Shown here piece after piece: positions 44,559 through 54,137 of a DNA stretch of 64,000 bases. The DNA comes from Dyadobacter bucti (GTDB lineage Bacteria > Bacteroidota > Bacteroidia > Cytophagales > Spirosomataceae). Position numbers and translations under genes: made by a program. The notes below the pieces were generated by a model. It searched no databases, was not told where the DNA came from, and saw only the letters and a list, made by a program, of their open reading frames with translations. How positions within the stretch are numbered: the first letter of the stretch is position 1; each line of letters starts with the position of its first letter. The stretch covers positions 248,001-312,000 of the forward strand of contig NZ_SWFP01000003.1 in the NCBI RefSeq assembly GCF_005869225.1, written 5' to 3'.

Positions 44559-47243
44559 CTACCGCAACTTAACCGACCAAACTTGTATCTTTTTTTCCGA
44601 CCTGCTGAATATCAATAGTTTGTAATACCCTGGCTGATAAGTGAGCTGCACAGGCATTTCTGAAGGAATTGCTTTGTCACCCAGTCGTTTACCTGTCATA
44701 TCAAATACAGTGGTGTAATTTCCTGATTTGATCGAAATAAAACGATTGTCGACACCGAAAAAGTGATATTGAATAACCGAATTCGGCAGGATATCCTTGA
44801 TCTCGAAAAGCTCTTTTCCCTCTTTGGTAATGATAGCAGTTTTGGAATTCAGCGACCGGATCAAAATCCAGTCCAGCGAATTCCGGTCGAAAACTGTTCT
44901 GAATTTTGAGCCTGGTTCGGGCCTGATAAGCTGTTTTCTGGAAGTAATCCTACCGTCGAGTCCGATTCTGATCACTTCGCCGGACACGCTCAAACCAACA
45001 AGCTCCGGTTGGCCCGATGCCAGGTTCTGTGTCCAGGTAAATGCGCTTTCCGTCCGCGTCAGAATATCAACGGGGAAACCCGGGCGTACCGTTCCGTTTT
45101 CTTTCAGCAGATATATCTTTCCATTTTTCTGCGTAACAATGAAACCCCGGTTTCCGATCTGGTTCAGCGCGACCACAGGACCCTGGATATTTTCAAAACG
45201 CGTCGAGTAATTCAGCTTTTTGACAGGCTTGGTAACACTTTCCCAAAGGAACAATTCTTCCGATTTATTCTTGATAATAAACCGGTTACTACCTTCATCA
45301 CCGCCGTCGATGGCATACAAAGCACTAATGTCCTCGCCAGAAGGCAGACTACCTGTGAAAGTGGTTACCCTGGTGGAGTCGTCCTCGTCAAGGGCATACA
45401 CCGTCCGGCTGGTGGCAAATATCCTTTGCTGCCTTCCGATATTGAGGAAATCCACTTTATAAGCGGCCGTGACGATCGGGCCGTTCAGCTTCGCAATGGT
45501 TTCAGTTTTACCTTCTCTCAAATTATTGGTTCTGAGTAGATTGTTGTTCTGATCCGTGAGCAGGATTTCCGAGCTGCCGTCGACCGGGTTCTGAAGTGCG
45601 GCAAGTTCAGTATCAAATATGACCGGCCATTCAATGTCAATATTCAAAAATGTGCGGTTCAGTACTTTGCTCGCGGTCTGCCTTTTCTTTGGAACCAACG
45701 TTATTTCAGGATAGGCATTATCGCTTTCCAAGTGACACTGAACAAGAACTGACTCAATTTTTGAGGTGAAATCCGGGTAGTTTTTAGTGCCCACATTGTC
45801 CGTTCTTGACTGGGCTTTGCGAAGGTTAACGATCAAAGAAAGCTGGGCTTCCGATTTAGCATTTGTCAGCACGCTGTCAAATTCGGGAGATTGCTTCCAG
45901 GTGATCTGGTTTTCATAGTCTACAATGTAATTCTGGAGTACCTGGGAATTGTTGCTGATCACGAGGTAAGGCGCTACGTATGTGATGTAGCTTCGTTTGA
46001 AACCGGAGAACATCGGTCCGTAAAGCCCGGATGGAAGTTCGGGAATGGGAATCGAATAAATATCGTAGCCCTGGTACTGGTCGGCTGAAACATTGGTTTC
46101 CTGCGTCGAAAGCTTCGCCAGCTTTTGTAAAACAGGTCTCAGCTTATCATAGTTTGAAAATTCAGCTAGTAGTATTTTTCCGTCGCTTATGCTGTTATTT
46201 TCCTCAAGTTGGCACAAAATCAATTCTGATCCGAGATTATCAATGAGAAGATTGCTCTCGTTTGAGATATGGTAATAGAGCTTGTCCCAGGCTTCGGATT
46301 TGTAGCCTTTATGCCATTTTAGAAATGCCTTTTTAAATGCCGCTTTATCCACTGCCGCCGACCTGTAAAAGAAAGAGGTTTGCTGAGAAATGTGTTTATG
46401 GCCTGCAAACGGAGCACCGGGGATATCTTTAAGGATTTTGGTAAGGTAATAATCAGGAGCATCGGCGCCGGCAGACTTTAAAGAGAGATTGCCTTGCTTA
46501 ATCGTGTTCTCAATATGAAAATCCTGGAGGACCGGGAAACCCTTCGAAAACTCATTGAAAGTTCCGTTGCTCCCGCCCGTCGGAACCACAGATTTCCATG
46601 CTTCATTTCTGATATACAAGCTCGTCCCATATTGAGAATCGCTCATGGAAGCAAACTGCGATTTCAATTTGAAAGAGCTGATATTCAAGGAAGAAGCCCG
46701 GACGGCATCTTCGATCAGGTCGCCGTAATAACTGAGGATCAAGAAATTGTCTTTGATCAGATAGGAGAACAGCGGTCTTGAATTATTGTCGATAATGTCT
46801 GTGATCCGGTGATCCTGGAAGGTGTGATGCAAAGCTCGGATGCTGGCATGTTGGGGACTGCCCAGCCATTTTGACTCCTCATCACCGGAAATCGGAATAT
46901 ACATGATAACCCCCCATTCGGTACTGGTGCGGGGATGATATGAATAGGAGAGATCCTTGCCTTTGAGAAAATTGTAAAGCTTTTTTTTATCAGGAGTAAG
47001 CAGATTCAGCAGCGAAAGATTGTCACTTGCGATATCGAGTAGTGGCAACCTTTTGATGTCAAGATCAGCCTCCGTCGCGACATACAGCGAATCCTGCAAA
47101 TGTTCACTTGTGATGACAACAATAGCATTGGACGGAATAAATTTCCAGGCGGCAGAAGAGCCTCGGGACCATTTAAAAAGGAAATATCCTGCTGACGCAA
47201 CGGCAATAATCAGCAGGATTACAAAAATCTTTTTTTTCGACAC
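44559..47243 (-). CDS. Large membrane-anchored protein of unknown function with propeller-like C-terminus
   Basis: An 894-residue protein I cannot assign. Residues 5-23 are a single hydrophobic anchor (FVILLIIAVASAGYFLF). Residues 30-500 are a mixed alpha/beta region opening with WKFIPSNAIVVITSE, which resembles the start of DUF3352-type exported proteins. Residues about 520-890 contain repeating short segments of the kind NQIGNRGFIVTQKNGKIYLL, DGRITSRKQL and TGKRLGDKAI that suggest a beta-propeller (WD/PQQ-like). It should face the periplasm. Being between a GT2 and an SGNH gene, it may scaffold glycan export or modification (inference). Confidence 0.6.
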   Translation of the reverse strand: MSKKKIFVILLIIAVASAGYFLFKWSRGSSAAWKFIPSNAIVVITSEHLQDSLYVATEADLDIKRLPLLDIASDNLSLLNLLTPDKKKLYNFLKGKDLSYSYHPRTSTEWGVIMYIPISGDEESKWLGSPQHASIRALHHTFQDHRITDIIDNNSRPLFSYLIKDNFLILSYYGDLIEDAVRASSLNISSFKLKSQFASMSDSQYGTSLYIRNEAWKSVVPTGGSNGTFNEFSKGFPVLQDFHIENTIKQGNLSLKSAGADAPDYYLTKILKDIPGAPFAGHKHISQQTSFFYRSAAVDKAAFKKAFLKWHKGYKSEAWDKLYYHISNESNLLIDNLGSELILCQLEENNSISDGKILLAEFSNYDKLRPVLQKLAKLSTQETNVSADQYQGYDIYSIPIPELPSGLYGPMFSGFKRSYITYVAPYLVISNNSQVLQNYIVDYENQITWKQSPEFDSVLTNAKSEAQLSLIVNLRKAQSRTDNVGTKNYPDFTSKIESVLVQCHLESDNAYPEITLVPKKRQTASKVLNRTFLNIDIEWPVIFDTELAALQNPVDGSSEILLTDQNNNLLRTNNLREGKTETIAKLNGPIVTAAYKVDFLNIGRQQRIFATSRTVYALDEDDSTRVTTFTGSLPSGEDISALYAIDGGDEGSNRFIIKNKSEELFLWESVTKPVKKLNYSTRFENIQGPVVALNQIGNRGFIVTQKNGKIYLLKENGTVRPGFPVDILTRTESAFTWTQNLASGQPELVGLSVSGEVIRIGLDGRITSRKQLIRPEPGSKFRTVFDRNSLDWILIRSLNSKTAIITKEGKELFEIKDILPNSVIQYHFFGVDNRFISIKSGNYTTVFDMTGKRLGDKAIPSEMPVQLTYQPGYYKLLIFSRSEKKIQVWSVKLR

Positions 47244-47254
47244 AAGCCTGGTTT

Positions 47255-47998
47255 TTAAGCGCGGATCGCCCTTACTTTTTTATTCAGATCCAGACGGAAC
47301 CGCAGCAGTTCTTTAAAGCTTCTTATACACACTTTCCACAAATTCCATTTGACGATGGAAACCGTTCCTGTTTCGCGGTCTTTATGCGTAATCGGAATAT
47401 CAAAAAGCTGTTGTCCTGATTTTTTCGCCATTACCGACAAAAATATATTCGGCGCAAAAGGCTCTGGAACAGGCAGCTGGTCCATCAATTTTTTCAGGAA
47501 AGTACCTTTAATAAGACGGAACGGAATGTTGCTGTCCATAATAAAGGTTCCATAAACAGCTGAAATCGTACCGCGCAGGAATTTGGTGATGAACAAACGC
47601 ACGCCGGCATCATGACGTATTTCCCGGTAGCCCAGAATAAACTGTGATTGTTCACGCTTAGCCCACAGTTTATCAAAATCGTCTGAAACAAACTGGTCGT
47701 CGCTATCCGTCTGAAAAACGTATTGTGAATCCAGTTCCAGTGCTTTGCGGTACCCGTTTACCACAGCATTGCCATGACCGCCGTTTTTCTGGTTGATCAC
47801 CGTCAGGTTGGTAACCTTTTGTTCCAATTGATCCAGAAGAACCTTCGTATTATCCTTCGACCCATCATTGATGACGATGAGCGTTGTATTATCGTTTGGA
47901 AATTTATTTTTAAGGAAATCAGTCCAGTTGTAAACTACTTTTTCTATACAATCCTGTTCATTGTAAGCGGGCATTACTATACTGAGAAGGTACGACAT
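47255..47998 (-). CDS. Glycosyltransferase family 2 (dolichyl-phosphate sugar synthase-like)
   Basis: A 247-residue GT-A transferase: SIVMPAYNEQDCIEKVVYNW at the start, IVINDGSKDNTKVLL for nucleotide binding, and FQTDSDDQF as the D-x-D region. The C-terminus HKDRETGTVSIVKWNLW matches soluble DPM-like enzymes; no transmembrane segments follow, unlike the fused enzyme at 52.1 kb. It may load a sugar on a polyprenyl phosphate or extend the glycan. 11 bases upstream of the 894-residue protein gene. Confidence 0.88.
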   Translation of the reverse strand: MSYLLSIVMPAYNEQDCIEKVVYNWTDFLKNKFPNDNTTLIVINDGSKDNTKVLLDQLEQKVTNLTVINQKNGGHGNAVVNGYRKALELDSQYVFQTDSDDQFVSDDFDKLWAKREQSQFILGYREIRHDAGVRLFITKFLRGTISAVYGTFIMDSNIPFRLIKGTFLKKLMDQLPVPEPFAPNIFLSVMAKKSGQQLFDIPITHKDRETGTVSIVKWNLWKVCIRSFKELLRFRLDLNKKVRAIRA

Positions 47999-48071
47999 GC
48001 AGAATCTTATTTGGTATGTTTGGGCGAAATTAATAAATAAAGCGTGTAACCAGGCTATGAAAAATGATAAT

Positions 48072-49193
48072 TTAGTAAGCGAACCTATCCTTTAATGCGT
48101 TGATCGGCTTCTCGAAAAAGTGCCATGAAAGGGCGGCGATTATAATTGTAAGAGCCATGACTATCAATGCCTCAAAAGCGACATTGCCTCTCAGGTCAGG
48201 GATGTACTGGTAGATTTTGTTAAATAATCGTACCGTTGGGTGCATAGGCCCACTATGAAAATGATTATAAACAAAGTTGTGATACAAGTACAGGCCGTAA
48301 CTGATCTTGCCAAGATAAATGCTCACTGGATTTTCAAGAAAAGCAGCTATCGGCCCGTTAAAACCGATCACAGCCCTGCCGATCAGGAAAAAACCAAAGA
48401 TTGACGAAACCAGCCTGTCGAAGACGACGAACGAGATATTGAATCTTTGTTCAAAAGACCGGGACCAGTATTGCAGAATGATCCAGAGGATTAATCCGCC
48501 TAATACAGGCCAGGATTTGTCAAAAAGCTTACGGAATGTATCTCCTTTATAAAGCTGCAGCCATGCCATCAGGGCACCCAATGCAAATGAATCCAGGCAG
48601 GCAGGTGTGCTTACATAGGTGACGATCCAGTTATCGCTTGTAAAATCTTTTACCATGATAAAATAGAAAAAGCGAAACGCAAGGCCGAGTAGCCCCATCA
48701 CACCCAATACCGGGATCAGTTTGTTTTTGGGTATAAAAAAGATCAGAAAAGGGAAAAACAAATAGACCTGCTCTTCGACGGCCAGCGACCACAAATGATC
48801 CATGGAGCCCATCCAGGTTTTGTACAGCGCCATATATATATTTGTCCCGTAAAGTGCCAGCCATGCCAGCTTTTCCCGGACGGGGGGTACATCAAATGCA
48901 TACAGGAAAACAATGACGAGATAATATACCGGGAATATCCTGATTGTTCTCCGTATCAGAAACTTACGCAGATATTTCTTGAATCCGCCCGGCGTTCCGT
49001 AAGATTTTTCCTTGCTTTTTAAAAGTATCCTGGAAATCAGAAATCCGCTGAGCACGAAGAAAATGGTTACACCAAGGGCTCCGAAAGGGATGACGTTTAC
49101 GGTTACAAAGAGGTGGTCGATGAGAACCAGCGCTATGGCAATGAAACGGATTCCGTCAAGTTGAATAATGTGTCCCTGCGATGTTGTATGCAT
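48072..49193 (-). CDS. Acyltransferase family 3 (OafA/YrhL-like)
   Basis: A 373-residue inner-membrane protein with about 10 transmembrane segments. It opens with QLDGIRFIAIALVLIDHLF (the R-x10-H type AT3 motif) and continues with GVTIFFVLSGFLISRIL and a conserved YLFFPF loop. AT3 proteins O-acetylate or O-succinylate surface sugars. 2 bases after the membrane-protein gene upstream, so coupled to it. Confidence 0.92.
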   Translation of the reverse strand: MHTTSQGHIIQLDGIRFIAIALVLIDHLFVTVNVIPFGALGVTIFFVLSGFLISRILLKSKEKSYGTPGGFKKYLRKFLIRRTIRIFPVYYLVIVFLYAFDVPPVREKLAWLALYGTNIYMALYKTWMGSMDHLWSLAVEEQVYLFFPFLIFFIPKNKLIPVLGVMGLLGLAFRFFYFIMVKDFTSDNWIVTYVSTPACLDSFALGALMAWLQLYKGDTFRKLFDKSWPVLGGLILWIILQYWSRSFEQRFNISFVVFDRLVSSIFGFFLIGRAVIGFNGPIAAFLENPVSIYLGKISYGLYLYHNFVYNHFHSGPMHPTVRLFNKIYQYIPDLRGNVAFEALIVMALTIIIAALSWHFFEKPINALKDRFAY

Positions 49194-49195
49194 GT

Positions 49196-50890
49196 TTACC
49201 AGTTTACCTTCGCTTTCTGTTTCTGTGTTTCTTTCACATTGATTTGTTTATCTCTGAAGAGAATTCCGGTCTGGTCACCCTGCTGTCTGATAAGCGCAAC
49301 CCTGTATGTTCCTTTATTGAGTTCCGAATAGGGGATTTCGGCATGGAAGCCGGGGGCAAAATAGTATTGTTTCAAAAACAGTTCTTTGCGGCTTTTGTTT
49401 CTTGTCCTTTGAGCAGGGAAAATATAGAATCTGTCGTTGGAGCTCAGTAATATATACACGCCGCTGTCCTGAAGGCGCTGACTTGAAAAGTTGCTGTTTG
49501 TGACGGTGAAGAACTTTTCATCAGCTTTGAATGTGGTCTGGTCGTATAGATTGACCATCCCACGTGAGCTGCCGGAATAATTTTGCCTGTCTGCGATGGA
49601 AATCAGAGGCAGCAGTTTTTCGTAGAACACCGGCGTCCTGGCTACAATCCCGGCGGCAAAAGAAGTGTCGGTGGGATACTTTAACTCCTTGTCGGTATAA
49701 GTCCAGTTGAACTGATCTGTCGTCAGCATTTTCCGTAATTTATGTGCGTCCACCAGGTGATAATGGTAGCTGAACACATTGAATGTAATGGCAAGAAATA
49801 CGATCGTTGTGATGTACGGGGACAAAAAACTGCCGCGGATCGGAATGACAACGTACAAATAGGCAACGATAAGGAGCAGTACCGAATAAATTTTGTATTT
49901 GCTATCGATAAGACCTTCCAGGCCAAAACCGGCCCTTCCGTACACAACAACCAATGCCGTACCAAGTATAAAAAGGATGGTACCAAGGCAGAAGAGGTCT
50001 GTATATCTCTCGAATTTGTTGCCATACTTGTTTCTGGAAATCTTGAAAAGTGTAGTGGAAATGATCGAAACCGCTACCAGAAATAGCACCACTCCTATAA
50101 ACAGGCACGCTTTGAAATGGTCGAGCACCGGGATGGATTCGGCAAAAGATCCCAGAAATGCCATATATCCTTTCACAAGCTGGAAAATGGATGCATTGGA
50201 TTCCGGATTGGATTCCGGCCTGCTGTATTTATAGAAATAGCCAAAAATGAATGCGCCGCTGACAATGATCCATAGCGCGAACCTTTTCCTGTTTTGGGTA
50301 AGAAAAAGCAGAAGTGCGCCGATTGGCAGAACAAACAAACCGTTTGGACTGGTCAGGACTGTGACTCCCGCCAGAAAAATGGAAAGTATAAAAGGTCCAT
50401 TTTTTGGGTTAATACATAAATAAATCGTCCATAGCGAGAGTGTTACAACCCCGAAATTCTGGATAGAAGCCATTCCCCAATACATATTTTCCCAAAATGC
50501 CAGTGAAAGCCAGATAAATGGGATGGGGACAAGCGCGAAAAGCGGCTTCTTATTGTTTTTAAGAAGCTGGTGCCAGAGCGGAATAATTCCCAAAAGCAGC
50601 AGGTTCCCTGCCAGCATCAGGTGTTTAAAGTTTAATTTGCCAAAGATGGAGTAGTCGATCCATGCGACGAGGCGTGTCAGTACGATCCGGTGCTCATTAT
50701 GCTGTCTGCAAAGTGCTGCGATTTTTGATTTCCAGTCTGTTGCGTGGGCATATTCCTGGATAAAAGCCTTCAAAGCATGATCATCCCACTTGGGTATATT
50801 GATAGCATAATAATTCCAGACCGTAAAGTAAATCAGGATCGGTAGCAACAGGATCAGGCTCAGGATTAAGGTTAAAGCCTTTTTTGTCAT
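49196..50890 (-). CDS. Polytopic membrane protein, GT-C-glycosyltransferase-like
   Basis: A 564-residue inner-membrane protein with about 10-11 transmembrane segments and a periplasmic C-terminal soluble domain of roughly 170 residues. After the first span comes an acidic loop (NIPKWDDHALKAFI), then HNEHRIVLTRLVAWIDY, the place where GT-C transferases keep their catalytic Asp. GtrC/GT-C-like sugar transfer from a polyprenyl phosphate is therefore plausible but unproven. Its start overlaps the transketolase C-half stop by 4 bases (ATGA), so the two are translationally coupled. Confidence 0.65.
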   Translation of the reverse strand: MTKKALTLILSLILLLPILIYFTVWNYYAINIPKWDDHALKAFIQEYAHATDWKSKIAALCRQHNEHRIVLTRLVAWIDYSIFGKLNFKHLMLAGNLLLLGIIPLWHQLLKNNKKPLFALVPIPFIWLSLAFWENMYWGMASIQNFGVVTLSLWTIYLCINPKNGPFILSIFLAGVTVLTSPNGLFVLPIGALLLFLTQNRKRFALWIIVSGAFIFGYFYKYSRPESNPESNASIFQLVKGYMAFLGSFAESIPVLDHFKACLFIGVVLFLVAVSIISTTLFKISRNKYGNKFERYTDLFCLGTILFILGTALVVVYGRAGFGLEGLIDSKYKIYSVLLLIVAYLYVVIPIRGSFLSPYITTIVFLAITFNVFSYHYHLVDAHKLRKMLTTDQFNWTYTDKELKYPTDTSFAAGIVARTPVFYEKLLPLISIADRQNYSGSSRGMVNLYDQTTFKADEKFFTVTNSNFSSQRLQDSGVYILLSSNDRFYIFPAQRTRNKSRKELFLKQYYFAPGFHAEIPYSELNKGTYRVALIRQQGDQTGILFRDKQINVKETQKQKAKVNW

Positions 50891-51807
50891 GCCGGAATCA
50901 TTATTTGACCAATATGTGACAGGATGGAATCGGGATCAAGCCCCGATAGCTTTTGATGATAGGACTGACTTCCATACCTCCCGTTCGGATAACCTTCGGC
51001 TTTCAGACTTTTGAAACTTTTCGGAAAGATGCCTTTTTCAAGCAACTGCACTGAGAGTTGCTGCGCTAGTCCGCCGGTGCTGATGTGCTCTTCTGCCACC
51101 AGTATTGCAGGTGCGTTTTTCACCAGTGTCGCCAGATCGTCATTTATTTGTAACGGAAAATGAAGTGCCGATACTACGTTTACCTTGTCCGCCAGCTCGG
51201 GTGACAGGGCTAAGGCAGTCATCACATTGTTGGCAATAGGACCCAATGCAAAAATGGTCATTTCTGACGCACTGCCCTGGTGGATTATTTTAAAAGAACC
51301 TATCGCTATACTGTTTTCCGGTGTGGTTTTACCTGCTCCCAAACGAAGGTATGCCGGCCGGCCTTCGGCCGCAATCTGACGCACAACAGGTTCGACTTCA
51401 TCAGCAAATGCAGGCACCCACACATTGGCATTCTGCATTCCGCTCAGGCAGGCCAGATCTTCCAGTGTGTGGTGGCTGCTGCCCATGATCCCGTAACCAT
51501 ATCCACCGCCATTTCCTACCAAAAAAACCGGCAGATTGTTGAAACAGACGTCGTTACGGAATTGTTCGAGGCAGCGGTAAACAATGAAAGGGGCAATGCT
51601 GTAACAGAAAACTTTATATCCTTTGTGGGCAAATCCGGCTGCAACGCCGATCATATTTTGCTCAGCTACACCGGCATTAATAAATCTTTTGCCCAATTTG
51701 GCCTGCAGATTTTCCAGTGCATTGTAACCCAGATCGCCGGTAATGAAAACAATGGAATCGTCTTCCATTGCCAGCTGCTCCATAGCGGTTGAAAATTCTT
51801 TTCTCAT
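50887..51807 (-). CDS. Transketolase C-terminal subunit (pyrimidine-binding and C-domain)
   Basis: A 306-residue half-transketolase. The pyrimidine-binding part carries NAGVAEQNMIGVAAGFA with the cofactor-activating Glu49, and the GNGGGYGYGIMGSSHHTLEDLA loop. Together with the N-terminal half encoded 2.3 kb upstream it should form a thiamine-diphosphate ketol transferase. Small split pairs in glycan clusters differ from the full-length housekeeping transketolase and may act on nucleotide or deoxy sugars (inference). The usual direct adjacency of the two halves is broken here by the fusion gene and the antitoxin remnant. Confidence 0.85.
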   Translation of the reverse strand: MRKEFSTAMEQLAMEDDSIVFITGDLGYNALENLQAKLGKRFINAGVAEQNMIGVAAGFAHKGYKVFCYSIAPFIVYRCLEQFRNDVCFNNLPVFLVGNGGGYGYGIMGSSHHTLEDLACLSGMQNANVWVPAFADEVEPVVRQIAAEGRPAYLRLGAGKTTPENSIAIGSFKIIHQGSASEMTIFALGPIANNVMTALALSPELADKVNVVSALHFPLQINDDLATLVKNAPAILVAEEHISTGGLAQQLSVQLLEKGIFPKSFKSLKAEGYPNGRYGSQSYHQKLSGLDPDSILSHIGQIMIPA

Positions 51808-51832
51808 TTTATAAATTTGGCTATCCTTTTAT

Positions 51833-52057
51833 TCATTGATTAGGATGAACCTTTAAGTGAACCGATTTTAATTTCGATAAGCCGGGAAGATGCTCAGGCT
51901 TGGAAACTGGATAATATTTTTTTTCTTAGTCTTGAATTGCTTTGGCCGCTTCCAGGAACTCTTTTTGTTTAGCTTCACTACCTTCAAAATCTTCTGCTAT
52001 AAGGGCATCGATTTTCTTAAATGCCTCATTATATTCTTTTTCCGTTGAAATGTTCAT
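51833..52057 (-). pseudogene. Inactivated HigA-like antitoxin gene
   Basis: From ATG at 52057 the frame reads MNISTEKEYNEAFKKIDALI, then AEDFEGSEAKQKEFLEAAKAIQD, and stops at TAA 51926-51928. This is the N-terminal dimer helix region of HigA/HTH-type antitoxins. The same frame continues after the stop with EKKYYPVSKPEHLPGL up to TGA at 51833, matching the usual DYE-xx-YYP continuation, so the TAA stands where a Tyr codon is expected. The DNA-binding HTH domain and any toxin gene are missing. It sits inside the glycan operon. A 43-residue product may still be made. Confidence 0.7.
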
Positions 52058-52142
52058 AGCAAAATCATGGTGAACTATGAACGGGCCTGTAAGTGTGAAA
52101 TTATCAAATTAACTTAAATTCAGGAAATTACACTTAATACAC

Positions 52143-54137
52143 TTACTTCCTCAATTGCTTCACCAGCGTCCGGATCTCATCAGCGGTTTTATAGGATTTT
52201 GAGCCGCGGCGGATTCTGGTACGGATGTATTTCGGGCGTTTTTTAGTTTCTTCAAATATTTTGGTGATGTATTCTCCCAAAAAGGATATACCAAGGATCG
52301 TAAGTCCGCCGAAAAGCACGATCAAAACAATGACTGTACTGATTCCCTGGGGAGTTTCGGGGTAGAAGAATAACTTGGCGAGAATCTGCCAGATAATCCC
52401 GAGGATCGATAAACCCGTTAAACCAAAGCCGGCATAGCTCATCAATTCCAAAGGAGCAAAACTGAATGAGAAAATAGCTTTTTTTGCCCACCAGATATTT
52501 TTTGTCCAGTTGTTGGTTGAAACGCCGAACATACGTTCCGGCCGCACATAGGGAACGCCAGTTTGTTTGAACCCAACCCAGGCGCGCAGCCCACGCAGGA
52601 ATTGCTCTGTTTCCGGGAGATCTACCAGCTCTTTCACCACTTTGCGGTCGATCATTGAAAAATCGCCGGCGTCGCGGGGAATCGGTATATAGCTCAGTCC
52701 CTGGAAAATTTTGTAAAAGGATTTATAGAAAAAATGAATATGCGGTTTCATCTCGCGCTGCACCCGCACACCGTACACGACATCGTTGCCGTCCATCCAC
52801 TTTTCGTAAAATGCCGGGATGATTTCCGGCGGGTCCTGCAGGTCTCCGTCCATCAGGACCACACAATCGCCGGTAGCGATTTCCATCCCGCTCAGGAAAG
52901 CCGACTGCGAACCAAAATTCCGCGAATGGCTGATACCGACCACATTAGGATCTTTGTCACAGATTTTGTTAATGACTTCCTCCTGATTATCAGGTGAGTT
53001 GTCGTTAACAAAGATGATTTCATAACGTACTTTCAGCTCATTGAAAGTTTTCACAAGACGCTCGTACATGAAAGGGATCGCCTGGGCATCCTTATAACAA
53101 GCAATGATCGCTGTAATGACCGGGTTCAGTTTCGGATTTTCGAACGCGGGTATTACACTATCTTCGTACCGAATTTCCTGCTGCCAGTTACTCGTTTTTG
53201 CCAACCCTTCATTCAGTGAAGTACGGGCTTTCCAGCCAAAATCACGCTCGAAAGCCGACGGATCCCCATACCATTCAGCAAGGTCCCATTTCCTGTTGGT
53301 CATGCTTCCCCACTGCGGTTCCTGTTCGATAGCAAAGGTTTTCCGGGATATATCGACCAGGTCGCCCATGGTCGTTTTTTTACCTGTCGCGATGTTGTAG
53401 GATTTGCCGGAATTGCTGCTGTCAATTTTCAGCGCGGCGTCCAGAAATGCTTCCACACAATCTTCCACGAAAACAAAATCACGGCTGATATCCGGCGATA
53501 CCAGCGAAGGAAGTTGTTTTTTTCTAGCGTTTTCGATCAGTTTCGGAATCAGCCGGTCGGGTTCTTCCCAGTAACCGTAGATCGAGTATAGCCTTAAATT
53601 GAGTGTTTTGAGATCAAAAAGCCGGGCGTAATATTCCAGCAAATAGGCAGCCGAAACTTTGGAAACAGCATAGTGGCTGTTCGGCTCAACGCGGTCGGTT
53701 TCTTTGGGGGAAGTACAATTAAAACCATACTCCGAGCTGCTGCCGGCATGTATGTAAACCATGTCTTTGGTACAGTTCTGAAGAAGGTTAACCGTGCCGA
53801 TCACATTGGTCTCATAAGTCAGGTTAACATTGCTTTGCTTGCTGTAAGCTCCGTAAGCAGCGAGATTGAATATGGTTTGCGGCTTATACTTTTCAAAAAC
53901 CTCCATGACGGAGTTATTGGACAGTATGTCGCAGTGGATTATATTTTCGAAAGGAACATTCAGGAGTTTCAGTCTCCATGCTTTGGTAGCATCGTGCGTG
54001 AGCGCAAAGCAGTCCTTTCTGATCTTAAAAATTTCATTGAAAAGATTGGCACCGATGAAGCCGCTGGCACCAAAAACAAAAACAGGGCCCTTTAATTTCT
54101 CTATTTTATCGTGATAAACCGGTAACTGATCAAGCAT
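52143..54137 (-). CDS. Fusion: NDP-sugar epimerase/dehydratase (extended SDR) plus polyprenyl-phosphate glycosyltransferase (GT2)
   Basis: A 664-residue two-part enzyme. Part 1 (1-325): extended SDR with GASGFIG at 23-29, Ser133-135 and Tyr156-x3-Lys160, so NAD(P)-dependent epimerase, dehydratase or reductase of a nucleotide sugar. Part 2 (335-664): GT2 of the GtrB/DPM type with VITAIIACYKD, the DxD motif MDGDLQDPPE (Asp430, Asp432) and two C-terminal transmembrane helices (about 567-590 and 600-622). A short linker joins them. The plain reading is that it makes a nucleotide sugar and moves it to undecaprenyl phosphate. Overlaps the transketolase N-half by 8 bases. Confidence 0.92.
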   Translation of the reverse strand: MLDQLPVYHDKIEKLKGPVFVFGASGFIGANLFNEIFKIRKDCFALTHDATKAWRLKLLNVPFENIIHCDILSNNSVMEVFEKYKPQTIFNLAAYGAYSKQSNVNLTYETNVIGTVNLLQNCTKDMVYIHAGSSSEYGFNCTSPKETDRVEPNSHYAVSKVSAAYLLEYYARLFDLKTLNLRLYSIYGYWEEPDRLIPKLIENARKKQLPSLVSPDISRDFVFVEDCVEAFLDAALKIDSSNSGKSYNIATGKKTTMGDLVDISRKTFAIEQEPQWGSMTNRKWDLAEWYGDPSAFERDFGWKARTSLNEGLAKTSNWQQEIRYEDSVIPAFENPKLNPVITAIIACYKDAQAIPFMYERLVKTFNELKVRYEIIFVNDNSPDNQEEVINKICDKDPNVVGISHSRNFGSQSAFLSGMEIATGDCVVLMDGDLQDPPEIIPAFYEKWMDGNDVVYGVRVQREMKPHIHFFYKSFYKIFQGLSYIPIPRDAGDFSMIDRKVVKELVDLPETEQFLRGLRAWVGFKQTGVPYVRPERMFGVSTNNWTKNIWWAKKAIFSFSFAPLELMSYAGFGLTGLSILGIIWQILAKLFFYPETPQGISTVIVLIVLFGGLTILGISFLGEYITKIFEETKKRPKYIRTRIRRGSKSYKTADEIRTLVKQLRK

